Positions 10,144 through 20,900 of a DNA stretch of 64,000 nt are shown piece after piece. The translations under genes were made by a program, and so were the position numbers. The stretch covers positions 124,001-188,000 of the forward strand of contig JAIXMO010000016.1 of NCBI GenBank assembly GCA_025677825.1, in the 5' to 3' direction. This DNA comes from Helicostylum pulchrum. Lineage: Eukaryota > Mucoromycota > Mucoromycetes > Mucorales > Mucoraceae. A model generated the notes under the pieces. That model had not been told where the DNA came from, made no database searches, and saw only the letters and a list, made by a program, of their open reading frames with translations. Position 1 is the stretch's first letter, and every line of letters begins with the position of its first letter.

Positions 10144-11804
10144 TTATTGTTTTGGTATTAATGTAAATGCCATTTTTTGTAATTCAGACTTTGCTTTTTC
10201 TTTATTCTTGAAATCGATACTATAAATAAACAGAAGACGTTAGAGATAAACAGAAAACGTTAGAGAATAAGCAAAACAAAAACAAAAACTTACGTGGATA
10301 TGCCCTTAAATTCATACTGATCACCATAAACTAAATTAAAAAACTTTGATTCAAACTCTTTACCAGAGGTTTCACGTCGTTTGGTATCCTCGCGTTGTTT
10401 ATCTTCTATCCTTGTTTTTTCGTCTGTAGCTGTATCCATATCATCTTTTGCAATTGCAGTAGATACTTTAGACCAAAGCCTATAAAAGTACAGCATGTAA
10501 GTTAATTGAATATAAACTAAAAAAAAAGGGGTTGGGGTTGGTGCGAATTACCTTCTTGATTCTATCTCCTGTTGATCTGGTATATCTTGAACAATCATGG
10601 GATGAATTACAGCTGTCTTGACATCAAAGAACATATTTTTACTTGAGCCCTAACAAGAAGAAGAAAACATGCGTTAAAAAAACATAGTAGCTATAAAAAT
10701 ATATAATATTCACCTTTGCCATCTTGATAAATATTTCATTTGACCATTGTCCTGATATTTCATAAAGAACTTCACCTGTTGATTCTCTCTTTACTTTACC
10801 AGAAACAGAATTGTTTTGACCAGAGAAGAATCCCTAAAAAATAACACGGCTTTATATATATATATTTCTCGCACTTAAGTTTACAAATAGTTTTTTCTGT
10901 ATTACCTTGGTTTTGAAATCCAGTTCACATATCAAATCGCTGGTTCGACAACGAACCACACAACTATCGCCTAATTCTAAAACCATTTTCCCGACTTTTT
11001 TTGTTTTTAAAAGAACACACACAATTAGAAGACCTTTTTTTTTCTCTTGGCAAAATAAATTTGGTAGTTTACTTACACAAGATACCTCTAGCATAGACAT
11101 TAGGCATTGTAATATCATATCGTTCATTATGCAAATGAGTAAAGATAATATGGTTTTCTCCTTCCATTAAAGTAGCTGCACTGTTACCAAGAAATCTAGA
11201 TTTAGGGCGAAGATCGCCTTGGATATAGACACCGTGATCAGGGCTACCATAGTAATAAGCTGAAATAGGTGGGTGATGTGATACTTGTTCTGCAACATAA
11301 ATTGCTTCAGATCCATTCGCGTACTTGTATTTACATCGAAAGATTTCACCCAAAACAGGATTATAAGGTTTTTTGACTCCCTGATTATTGTGCGTAAGAA
11401 AAAAAAAAGGTTTTTCGTTTTTCATTTTTTTTTTTTTTTTTTTTTTTTTACCTTGGGTTTAATGTACCAGCCAGATAGGAAATAACGTACTACATCTAAA
11501 AATCTCGCAACTGGGTCTACTTTGTTACTTGCTCTATTTGAAATGTAAGCTCTTTGTGTGTGTATGCGTATGCAGTAATATATATGTAAACTTACTCTAT
11601 CAGTATATCAGGATGGCTAAAGAAATCACTTACTCTTTCTAGCATGGACCTTGGTTCAAGTACAAATGTAGGTAAAGTAACTCTTTGTAAATCCATATCT
11701 TTACGAAGCTGGTTGATAATACCCATAAGGATACTACGCGAATTATCTTCCAAAACCTCTGTACAATCCGGATCTCCTTCTACAGCTGTTGCACGTCCAA
11801 GCAT
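10144..11804 (-). CDS. Oxysterol-binding protein homolog, Osh6/Osh7-like
   Basis: Lipid-transfer protein of the OSBP-related family, 387 aa, in eight exons: 11804-11596, 11533-11452, 11380-11077, 10994-10906, 10833-10714, 10649-10552, 10479-10294 and 10219-10144, all in phase. The family signature EQVSHHPP sits at about residue 133. Upstream, LPTFVLEPRSMLERVSDF and FLSGWYIKPKGVKKPYNPVLGE are more like Osh6/Osh7 and ORP5/8 than Kes1/Osh4. Osh6-type proteins exchange phosphatidylserine and PI4P between ER and plasma membrane, so the same role is inferred here. There is no PH domain, ankyrin repeat or membrane anchor. The last 60 residues are charged (KTRIEDKQREDTKRRE) and form the helical end of the fold. 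The ATG at 11804 gives a shorter N-terminus than Osh6. Confidence 0.9.
10226..10265. repeat. 20-bp tandem duplication inside an intron
   Basis: Two adjacent 20-nt units, ATAAACAGAAGACGTTAGAG and a copy with one change (GAAGA to GAAAA), lie in the last intron of the OSBP gene. They do not touch the splice sites. Confidence 0.8.
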
Positions 11805-12002
11805 AATACAACAACAACAACAACAAAAATATTTTTTTAAACAAAAGAAGAAGAAGAAAGGGATTTAAACCATCTTCTCTCCTTTTTATAAGAAAAAAAA
11901 AGGGTCTCAGCCAATAACAAATAAAAAAATTTCTTTGGTTTCTACGTTTTTTTTTTTTTTTTGTGTGTGTATTGAACAACCGACGAGCTGTTGTGTTTTA
12001 TT

Positions 12003-12584
12003 TTATTTTAAAAGAACTGGTCCCGCTTTAAACCACTTGTTTAATAAAGTACCGGCTAAAGAAGTAGAAGCGTCTTTTAAAATTGACCTTATAGAGTAAC
12101 TAGACGTCGATCTACGCAGGAATAAAGTATGATCAGCAGGTGCAATAGTGTTTGGTATAATGGTCTGTTTTGGACAAATTAAAAGTAATCGCATTTGATC
12201 TTCCAAACATATCAATGCGCGTTCAATACCGATAATATGAGAAGCATGAAGTTTAGCGTCTTGCGCTACTTTTGCAATCGCTTCATGTTTACGCTGTTTA
12301 ATCTGTATCCAGCTATCATACTCCTTTTTCACCAGGTCAAAGACGTGGTGCATTTTTGCATGCTCTTGTGCCGTGACCCAGACATTGGATTCCGATAGTG
12401 TCTTTACCGTGGCATTTACTTTGGCTTGTTCCGTCAGTACTTTAGCCAAGTGGTTTCGTATCTTGAATAAACTTTGTTCGTGCTTTTGAACCGTCTTTTG
12501 GTGTTGCTGTAATCGCTTTAGTCTATCTTGTCTCATTTTTCTCAAGTCGAGATAATGTTTATAAAATAAAGAAACGTTTGTCAT
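12003..12584 (-). CDS. Coiled-coil protein of unknown function
   Basis: Single-exon ORF of 193 aa starting at the ATG at 12584. Residues about 10-160 are strongly helical and rich in Lys, Gln, Glu and His, with heptad-like spacing (for example RQDRLKRLQQHQKTVQKHEQ and ICLEDQMRLLL), which predicts one long coiled coil. The C-terminal 40 residues are Ser/Thr-rich (RRSTSSYSIRSIL). I recognise no named domain. It lies between the OSBP gene and the kinase on the same strand with independent spacing. The longer in-frame extension to 12767 reads through poly-Lys and Ser/Leu low-complexity sequence and looks like 5' UTR. Confidence 0.7.
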   Translation of the reverse strand: MTNVSLFYKHYLDLRKMRQDRLKRLQQHQKTVQKHEQSLFKIRNHLAKVLTEQAKVNATVKTLSESNVWVTAQEHAKMHHVFDLVKKEYDSWIQIKQRKHEAIAKVAQDAKLHASHIIGIERALICLEDQMRLLLICPKQTIIPNTIAPADHTLFLRRSTSSYSIRSILKDASTSLAGTLLNKWFKAGPVLLK

Positions 12585-12856
12585 TTTTAAAAAAGAAAAA
12601 AAGTGAGTGAGAGAAAGAGAGAGAGGAAAAATAATTTTTTTTTTTATATATGTATATTTATAAAATTCTATGTATACATGTTGTATACTAATATATATCC
12701 ATCCTATTTGTTTTCTTTTTTTTTTTAAATTTCCTATGTACAAATTATTTACAAGACTTGTAACCACCTAAAATAATAATAAAAAATAGAAAGAGAAGAG
12801 AGAAAGAAAGAAAAAAAGGATATAAAATAATAAATAAAAAAAGGGTATATAGGAAT

Positions 12857-15385
12857 TTATTGTAGTGCTAAGAAAACAGACCTATCGTGTTCCATCTTGG
12901 GCTCTTCTTCTTCTTCTTCTTCAGTAGTTTCAGGAACCCATAAGTTAAATCGATGAGATGTAGAATTACGGTGAGTCGATTGAGGTTTATCAGATTTACG
13001 TACGTAATTTGGTAATTCTCCTCCTCCTCCTCCTCCTCCTCCTCCTTCTTGTGACATGAATACTTTATCGGTATTAACACTCGTAGTGACTGTAGGTGCG
13101 GTCCAACATTGAATGGCAGAAGCAGGGTTTAACGTAGTAGTACTGGTATGAACTGTAGTCGTATATTTATGTTTCATCAATTGTGACGAAAACGGTGCGG
13201 GTGATCGACAACGACGACTTTCAGGACGAGAGAGTTCAGGATCTTGTACTACCGCAGGCTGGCGATAGTGTTGATGTGGTACAGCTTGTACTGGTGGTGG
13301 TGCAGGTACATGATGGTGCGTGATGGGTGCAGCTGCATGCTTTTGAGTAAAATGAGGAGGTGCCCATTTTATAAGTTGACTTCCATAATGTTGGTGTTGA
13401 ACAGCAGGAGGAAGAGGAGGAGGAGGAAGAGGTCTTGTCATAATTTGATTTGGATGATGTGTATGATCTGGGTGATGATGAAGGTGAGCACCTAATCTAC
13501 GATGTGTATCTGCTATAAAATCATCCGAATAACGTTTGGTAGATACACTAGCGGTAGGACCTGGGTTATGATGTCCATGACCATGTCCTTCAATGGTGGA
13601 GTGATCTACAACAGGTGTACTGGGTCGTTGATGGGCTGCATAATTATACTTGTTCCATAGGTTAGATGAATTGGGTCGGTCAGTAACAGGATGAACTTTT
13701 TGGTGAGAACTGTAAATGGGTCGGCTTTGGTTTAACCAAGCACTACTAGAATCTTCGGAATCATGCAAGAAGCGATCGACATGACTACTAAGGCGCTCAT
13801 CTTTAATGGCAGAGCACAATCTGCCGTATCGAGAGACTGGATGGTCTGTCTCCCAGTCAGGACAAATTTGGTACGGTGTACGAGGTGTGCTCAATAAATC
13901 CAACGGTGTGATCGGTTTATTCACTTGGTGGTGGTGGTGGTGACGAGAGGGAATTTCTTGTTGACATTTATCGGGTGGAGTAATAGGTTCCACGTGCATA
14001 GATGTAAGATGCATTGGTTCCTCTTGTTCATTAAAGAAATCGTGTGCAAGTGCACCGTCTGCAGATAATCTTTGATTCGGATTAAAGAATAAAAATCGTC
14101 TTATTAAATTCAGCATGTTTTCAGTTGCGTTCGGAATGACGGTTTCTAACGGTTTAGGTGAAAGCTAATTTGTTTATGTTAGTACTTTTATTATTTTTTT
14201 AGATGTATAAAAAAAAACTTACGGGAGGAAATTTAAAACCAATCTTGTAAGCTAATTTAACACCTTCTTTCCACTCACCGCCACCATCTAAAAAGGAAAT
14301 GGTAGATGCGCATTCGATAGGCATAGGTACTTCCTTGACTTTCTTTCGAGCAAAACCAGGACTGGCTCGCTTTTCGGGTCTCATATTCTTCTTTTTTTGA
14401 CCGACATCGACACCCAGTTTATTCCCGGGGCTTCCCAGGATATCACAAATACGATAAAGTTGGTCAATTTCGGATTCGCCCGGGAACAAGGGCTCCAACG
14501 TAATTAGTTCTGCAAAAATGGCTCCAATTGCCCATAAATCAACTGGTGCAGAGTATTCAGTAGATCGGAGTAATACTTCAGGCGCTCGGTACCTATATAT
14601 ATATATTTTTTAATTATTTGATTTCAACTTTTTGTACACAAAAAAAAGATCTCCCTTCTTACCATCGAGTACTAACGTATTCTGTATAAGGTGGTTGGCT
14701 TTTTAACTCTCGAGCTAAACCAAAGTCTGCTAATTTAATAATAGGTCGACCGGTTTTATAGTCGAGTAATAAATTCTCTGGCTTCATGTCTCTATGAAAT
14801 ATTTGGTGATGATGAATATGTGATACAGCAGATAATATTTGGTGCCTAAGAAAGAAAAGGGGGGGGGGGTGTATGTTTAGGAGTCCATGTTATAAGGGGG
14901 GAGGAGGAACAATTATTTTAATAACTTACAATATGCTTCTTAATTCACAATGGTTAAAAGGTAGATTATGATGTCTACGTTCTCTCATTAATTGGTATAG
15001 ATTGCCTCCATCCATATATTCCATAATAAAGGAAAGTTCACAATTAGGTGACAAGTAACTATCATACAGTTGAACAATATTGATGTGGGCTGGAAGTAAG
15101 TCTAATAACTTTGGTTCAAATTGACCTTGACATTCTTCAATAGTAGTATGCTTTTTTTTCATCACCTTCACTGCTACCTAAATATATAAAGCTTTTATGT
15201 TGAGTTTCTGTATTATTTATTTATTTTCTTCTTCTTCTATAGTGTCTCCATGTTACTTTTTTTTTGAATTACTTTACAAGTTTGTGACTAATCTTGTGTT
15301 GTGCTTTATGAACCGTACCAAACGACCCGTCGCCAATTTGTTCAATAAAGTCATACGCATCATGAGGTGAACCCAGGTGTGTCAT
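12857..15385 (-). CDS. MAK/RCK (Ime2-type) serine/threonine protein kinase
   Basis: CMGC-group kinase of the RCK family (MAK, ICK, yeast Ime2), linked in other organisms to meiosis, cell-cycle or cilia control. Five exons (15385-15278, 15177-14930, 14845-14663, 14592-14223, 14164-12857) encode 738 aa. The kinase domain covers about residues 12-330. It has the glycine loop [12 protein letters not shown], the lysine in VAVKVMKKK, the catalytic loop [15 protein letters not shown], and an activation-loop TEY motif followed by WYRAPE. TEY marks the MAPK/RCK dual-phosphorylation loop. An insert after [13 protein letters not shown] is longer than usual. The C-terminal 400 residues are a disordered His/Pro/Ser-rich tail with HHHHH runs, PLPPPPLPP, a poly-Gly run and poly-Glu. 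Coding triplet repeats are clustered there (13020-13045, 12902-12922). Confidence 0.88.
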
Positions 15386-17432
15386 TATTTTTAGAAAATA
15401 TTATATATAATATAAAAAAAAAAAACGAAAAATTTAAAAAATAGCCTTTTTATTTTATTTATTTTTAAATCAGGCAATAAAATTGGAATAGCATGTTTTT
15501 TTTAAAAAGTTGTTATCTAAAATGTAACAGTTTGTGCGTTTCCTCGAAAAAAATAGAATGTTTTGTTTACATTGTGTGTAGCACTTATATAAACGCAATA
15601 CTATGTAAGCGCACGTACTTTGGCTTTCTTCTTTTTTTCTTTTTACAGAAAATACCAGTTTTTGGAAAATTACAATTGTTTTTTTGTCAACATTTGGATT
15701 GGTCATACGCAAAAAAAAGTCATTCAATGTATTACATGGATATCCCTGCTTCTCACTTAATAATCTTTTTTAGATTAATCTATACAAAGGGGATGATGAT
15801 TAAATACAACAACAACAAATTACAATTGTTGCAATCATGAATCATATATTATTCTGTCGACATTTGTCAACATTTGTCGTACTTCTTGTCTCCGATTTCC
15901 CACATGATGAGCTTATGCACAAACAACAAATGAACTACAATTTGACTTTTATGGACGAATAATATAAGAGAGGGCTATTTGGGTTCTCAATAAGATTATA
16001 ATATACCTTTTTTTAAGTTTCAGGTACACGTACAAGGGTAAGGTACACACACATATCCGTGTTCGTAACCTGTTTTTTTAAAAATAAGCATATGCAAATT
16101 ATTGACATATAGAGTTCGAACAAGTGAAAGGTAGATTGAATCGAAAAAAAAAAAAATAGAGTAACCGATCCCGCTAAAATAAAGAGGCCAGTTTAATTGT
16201 TATTAAAAGTCGAATGGTTAAAAAGTACAAACAGGATATAAAATTACCCTGTACATCACATTGTATTCCATTTTTTGTACTTCTACTGCACAGCGGGAAT
16301 TGTATTATTTTTTATTCCTTTTAAAGTGATATTTAAGGAATTTGGAAAGTTTGGATTTATACGTATTCTACCATCATATATTCTACCTTAAAGTACAGAA
16401 TTCGACCGCCCACATATTTTTGATATGTTAAGTAACGCTTCTTTTTAACTGGAAAGAGAAAAAATGGACAACAGCAATAAAAAAAAATTGGTTAAATACT
16501 TTTTTTGTATTCGCATTGTTGCCTCTCATTTTTATTACTGAATATATTACAGCCACTGTTTGTATAAAAATGAGTATATATAAAATAATCTTCATCACAT
16601 ACGGGCGGAATAGCATTTTAAATCATTCTTCGATTCGTCCTACTAGGTACTGTTAAGAAACAGATATTTTGAATCTTTTCTTAAAAAAAACTCACATTCG
16701 AATTTTTTCTCAAAAAAAAAAAAAAGACTAAAAACTTCACTATAATTGCTAAGATACAAGAGAACTAACAACAATTTTCTTATAGCTTCAACAACAAGAA
16801 TAAGGCAAGATCGGCCGTGATGAGTGATGTATTAATAAACCACTACCTAGAAAAAAAAAAGCTCAATGAGATACCGCAGCAGCTCAAACGAGAAATCACT
16901 GCTAAAAAAAATAACTGGTTTTAATTTATTTACGAAACAGAAAAAGCTTTTTTATTATTTTTTGATGATACATTTTACCTTTCTTTGTCGAAAAAAAACA
17001 ATAGTAATGAAGTACGTGTTCAGACGTTTTTAATGAAGATGTTAATGCAAAAACTGAGAGATCACTGTTTAAAAACAACTTTTTTTTTAGGAAAGTACAC
17101 TTTGCTACTATAAATGTTTATCATAACTAGATTTTTAGTACCCCTCTTTTTACGTAATTATAATTGAAAGTACTACAACCAAAACAGAGCAAGTAGACAC
17201 GTTTTGTGAAGGAAATGCAAATATATCAGTGAGAGTTGGCACTTAAAAAAAAAAAAAAAAAAATAGAAAAAAATAGGGTTCAAAAGAAGTTTTCAAATGT
17301 AGTTTCCTCATGTATTTTTTGTACTCGTTGTATACTTTTTACATATAGATCCAAGTATTCCAATAGAAATTTTTTTGATCAAAAAATTTAACATTTGAAA
17401 CATATTAAAAAAATAAAAAAAGAAAGTACGAA
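15386..17432. other. Gene-poor region before tRNA-Ser
   Basis: About 2 kb between the kinase promoter and tRNA-Ser. The ORF at 15493-15840 and the smaller minus-strand ORFs are of random AT-rich composition and are not called. A diverged copy of the 6.6-7.4 kb repeat is present at about 16853-17090. Several A/T runs occur, including about 19 A at 17247-17265. Confidence 0.35.
16853..17090. repeat. Diverged second copy of the palindromic repeat family
   Basis: Segments here follow the reverse complement of about 7320-7410 in the same order: AATGAGATACC, GAAATCACTGCTAAAA, ATTT..GAAACAG and others. Further on, GAAAAAAAACAATAGTAATGAAGT parallels GAAAAAAAAACAACGGTAATAAAGT at 6962. Identity is interrupted, so it is an old copy. 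I see no ends or duplication. Confidence 0.4.
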
Positions 17433-17514
17433 GTCGCTTTGTCGGAGTGGTTAACGAGATAGCCTGCTAAGCTATTGCTCTTTGAGCGCGCAGGTTCGAA
17501 TCCTGCAGGCGACG
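17433..17514 (+). tRNA. tRNA-Ser(GCT)
   Basis: The 82-nt sequence folds as a class II tRNA. The acceptor stem GTCGCTT pairs with AGGCGAC (one G-U), followed by discriminator G. The D arm (GGAGTGGTTAACG) fits, and the anticodon stem ATAGC/GCTAT encloses the loop CTGCTAA. The variable arm is long, as in tRNA-Ser, and the T arm GCAGGTTCGAATCCTGC is canonical. Anticodon GCT reads AGC/AGT serine codons. There is no intron. A Ty3/gypsy element begins 87 bp downstream. Confidence 0.95.
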
Positions 17515-17601
17515 CATTTTTTGAGCTTTTTTCGGGTGCGTTACACAATGTATTACTTCAAATGATGTGGTGATGGTGGATTTGAAGAGTGAGATGTACA
17601 G

Positions 17602-17742
17602 TGTCAGAGTTATTTTAATAGATGAGACTTATAGCAATAGATGTATAGTAGTAAAAAGGTGGTCTTTTATTGAGTTTGTATTTTAGGGTAATTTATATCT
17701 AATTTAAAGTAGTACACAGCTTATTCAATTTTAGCTGTGACA
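17602..17742 (-). repeat. 3' LTR of the gypsy element
   Basis: 141 bp, matching the copy at 22951-23091 base for base by eye. It begins TGTCAGAG on the plus strand and ends GCTGTGACA. It is unusually short for a gypsy LTR. Confidence 0.93.
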
Positions 17743-17743
17743 A

Positions 17744-17755
17744 TATCCCCTTCCT
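17744..17755 (-). other. Polypurine tract
   Basis: On the element's strand the sequence TAGGAAGGGGAT lies one base from the 3' LTR, the position expected for the plus-strand primer of reverse transcription. Confidence 0.75.
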
Positions 17756-17842
17756 AAAGTTTTACTAGTCTACAATCAAGTAGTAGATACAAAAAAAAAA
17801 ATACAAAAGATTAGGTTAGAGTACTAATATAATGAAAGATAA

Positions 17843-17881
<39 letters not shown>

Positions 17882-17945
17882 AGTAATAGATTGCTGGTTT
17901 TGAGGAATTGATTAAATTGATTTGAATTGATTTGGATTATTTTGA

Positions 17946-20900
17946 CTAAATTTCTTTGCTTTGCTTTATGCTTTGATTTTTTTTTTTTAGTGCTCTTGCT
18001 ACTCGTGGGATATACCAGCTAGTTGTGATGTTATTATTTGTGATTGATATTGGTTTTAAACGGTCTGTATGTACCCATGAATTATAAATTTTGCCTTCTA
18101 TTTCTTTGATTTGGTAAACGTTGAAATCTAGGTTGCATTTGATGATTTGGTAAGGTCCCATCCAGTTATATTCCAGGCCTTTTTTAGATTCATGTCGCAA
18201 TAGTACGAAATCGTTTTTACTAAATACCTGTGTTTCTTTACCCTTTATTATTTTATCCCATCTTTCCTTATCCTTTATACCTTGGTTCCGTAAATTTTCC
18301 TCTGCTAAGAATCTAGTTTCCCTAAGGTTTCGAATACGAGTTAAAGCATCTTCAGTTATCAAATTGGCATCAAATTCGGTTATATCATTCATATAGGGTC
18401 GATTGAAATCCCCAGGAATTCTTGGTTGAGTACCATATACGAGGAAAAATGGACTATATCCAGTTGTGGTATGTTTTCGAATACGGCAAGCAAATGTAAC
18501 TGTATCAATATATTCGTCCCAGCTATGAACGTCACCATTAACATACTTTTTTAACATATTCTTGATAATCTGGTTAAGTCTTTCACATTTTGAGTTACTC
18601 CTTGGATGGAAAGCACTGGTGAAGGTATGTTTTGACCTGATCTTGTTCATGTATTGTTTCAACACCTTAGACATAAAATTGGCACCTCTATCAGTGAATA
18701 TTTCTACAGGATTACCAAATTTTAACACAATTTCTTCGTAAATAAATCGTACGATTTCATCGCCAGTAGCATTTTTTAATGCACGTATAATAGGCCAATT
18801 AGTTGAATAATCAACAGCCACAAGAATCCATCTATTTCCGTTTTTTGTTGTCGGTAATTCTCCAATAAAATCAAGATGCCAACGCGAAAAGGCAGGAGGA
18901 ATATCAAGAGGTTTCATCGGTGAATGATGAATATTCTTTTCGGAACGACTTGCAAGTTGACATTGAGCACAGGATTTTAACCATTCAATTATATCTTGTT
19001 GTATACCAGGCCACCAAATTCTATTTTTTAATTGCTGATATACTGATATCTGACTAAGATGACCATACGCTATGTGGAAATTGTTAATAAAATCTGCACG
19101 TTGATGAAATGGTATAAACTTTAATTCAGTAATTTCATTTGTTTTGGAATTTTTGACTAGTTTATATATATGTTGATTTTTGGCTATAAATTTGTCTTTG
19201 TTTTGTTGAAGTTCTTTCTGTAGTAGTTGAGGCCATTGATCTTCATTACGAAAATATAGTAGAGGCCAATCTTGAATAGGATCATCCTTGATCGACTGGA
19301 CTGGTTTACTTAAAGAATGTTTGGTAACATTGGTATTAGTAGTAATATCAGTATTGTATAAATATTTTGGTTGTATAGATGTGGATGCAGGGTTGCAATT
19401 AGGACCATCACGACGAGATAGTAAATCAGGTATAATGTTTTCTTTACCAGGTTTATATTGAATATTTGGATTGTATAATTCTATTTCCGACATCCATCTT
19501 ACCAAACGAGGTACCGGGTGTTTTTGATCTCGATAATACTTAAGTGGAAGATGATCAGTATATACTATATAATCTTTACCATCGATAAAACATCTCCATT
19601 TTCTTAGTGCAATTAGAATAGCTAGCATTTCACGTTCCTGGGCGGGGTATACTCTTTCTTCTTTGCTGTATCGTTTACTTTCAAACGCCAATGGTTTCCA
19701 ATTATTGTCATTATCTTGTTGCAGTAACACAGCGCCTGCGGCAAAATCAGAACTATCACACTCAATTCTAAACGGTTTGTTCATATCGGGAGTAAGAAGT
19801 ATTGGAGCAGATGATAGTTTCTGTTTTAATAAATTAAAAGCATTTTGACATTGTGGTGTCCATTCGATAGCTCGTGTTTTATAACCAGTACCCGCCGTTA
19901 AATCAGTAAGAGGAGAGGCAATATGCGCAAACTGTGGTATGAATCTACGATAGTATTGTGTAAGGCCAAGAAATTGACGTACTTGTTGAACATTAGTAGG
20001 AACCGGCCATAAACTAATAGCTTCTGTCTTTTGTTGAGAAGGAGAGATACCATTTTTTGATATGTGATAACCTAAAAATGTTAATTCTTTCATATTGAAA
20101 TGTGATTTCTTTATATTTATAACAAATTTAGCTTCGTCAAGTTTTTGCAAAACCTGTTTTACATGTTCTTTATGTTCAATTTCATTTTTAGAATATACCA
20201 ATAAATCATCTACATATATGATTACAAATTTATCTACGAATGACTTCAGAACTTTGTTGATAACGTCTTGGAAGTATGGACCAGAATTCTTTAATCCAAA
20301 AGGGGCTACTAGGAATCTATGTTGACCAAAACGATGTGATATTGTTGCCTTCATTGAATCTGATTCGGATAAACGAACTTGATTAAAAGCTCCAATTAAA
20401 TCAATCTGTGAGAAACAGGTACTGTTATGTAATTGATCCAGACATTCGTCTATTCGTGGTATTGGTATTCTTTGAGCAATGGTAATTTTGTTGATACTTC
20501 GAAAATCACAACACATTCTTAATTTCGGTGTTCCATCAGCATTGTTTGATCCAGCTTTTCGTACAAATAGAATTGGGAATCCATAAGGCGATGCAGTTGG
20601 TACTATCAATCCTTTTTCTTCTAAATCCGTTAATTGCTTTTTGAGTTCAGCTAACTCAAGAGGACTCATTCGATACGGTTGGTGAAATATAGGAGGAGCA
20701 TCTTTAGGATCAGTTACGATTATATCCCTTGTGTGTCTATTTGGCGGTAGTTCAGTTACTTCGCCCTTGAATGCATAGGGAAATAATTTTTCAAATTCTT
20801 CTTTCCATTCTTTATCAAGTTGAATATCTTTTATATCAATAGGTGATATTGGTGTGATTGTTGCATGATTACCAGTACTTTCATCTATGAAATTTACTAC

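Noticed and set aside
15493..15840. 115-codon plus-strand ORF upstream of the kinase
   Set aside because: Low complexity, Phe/Leu/Lys-rich, no recognisable motif and in a gap full of A/T runs.
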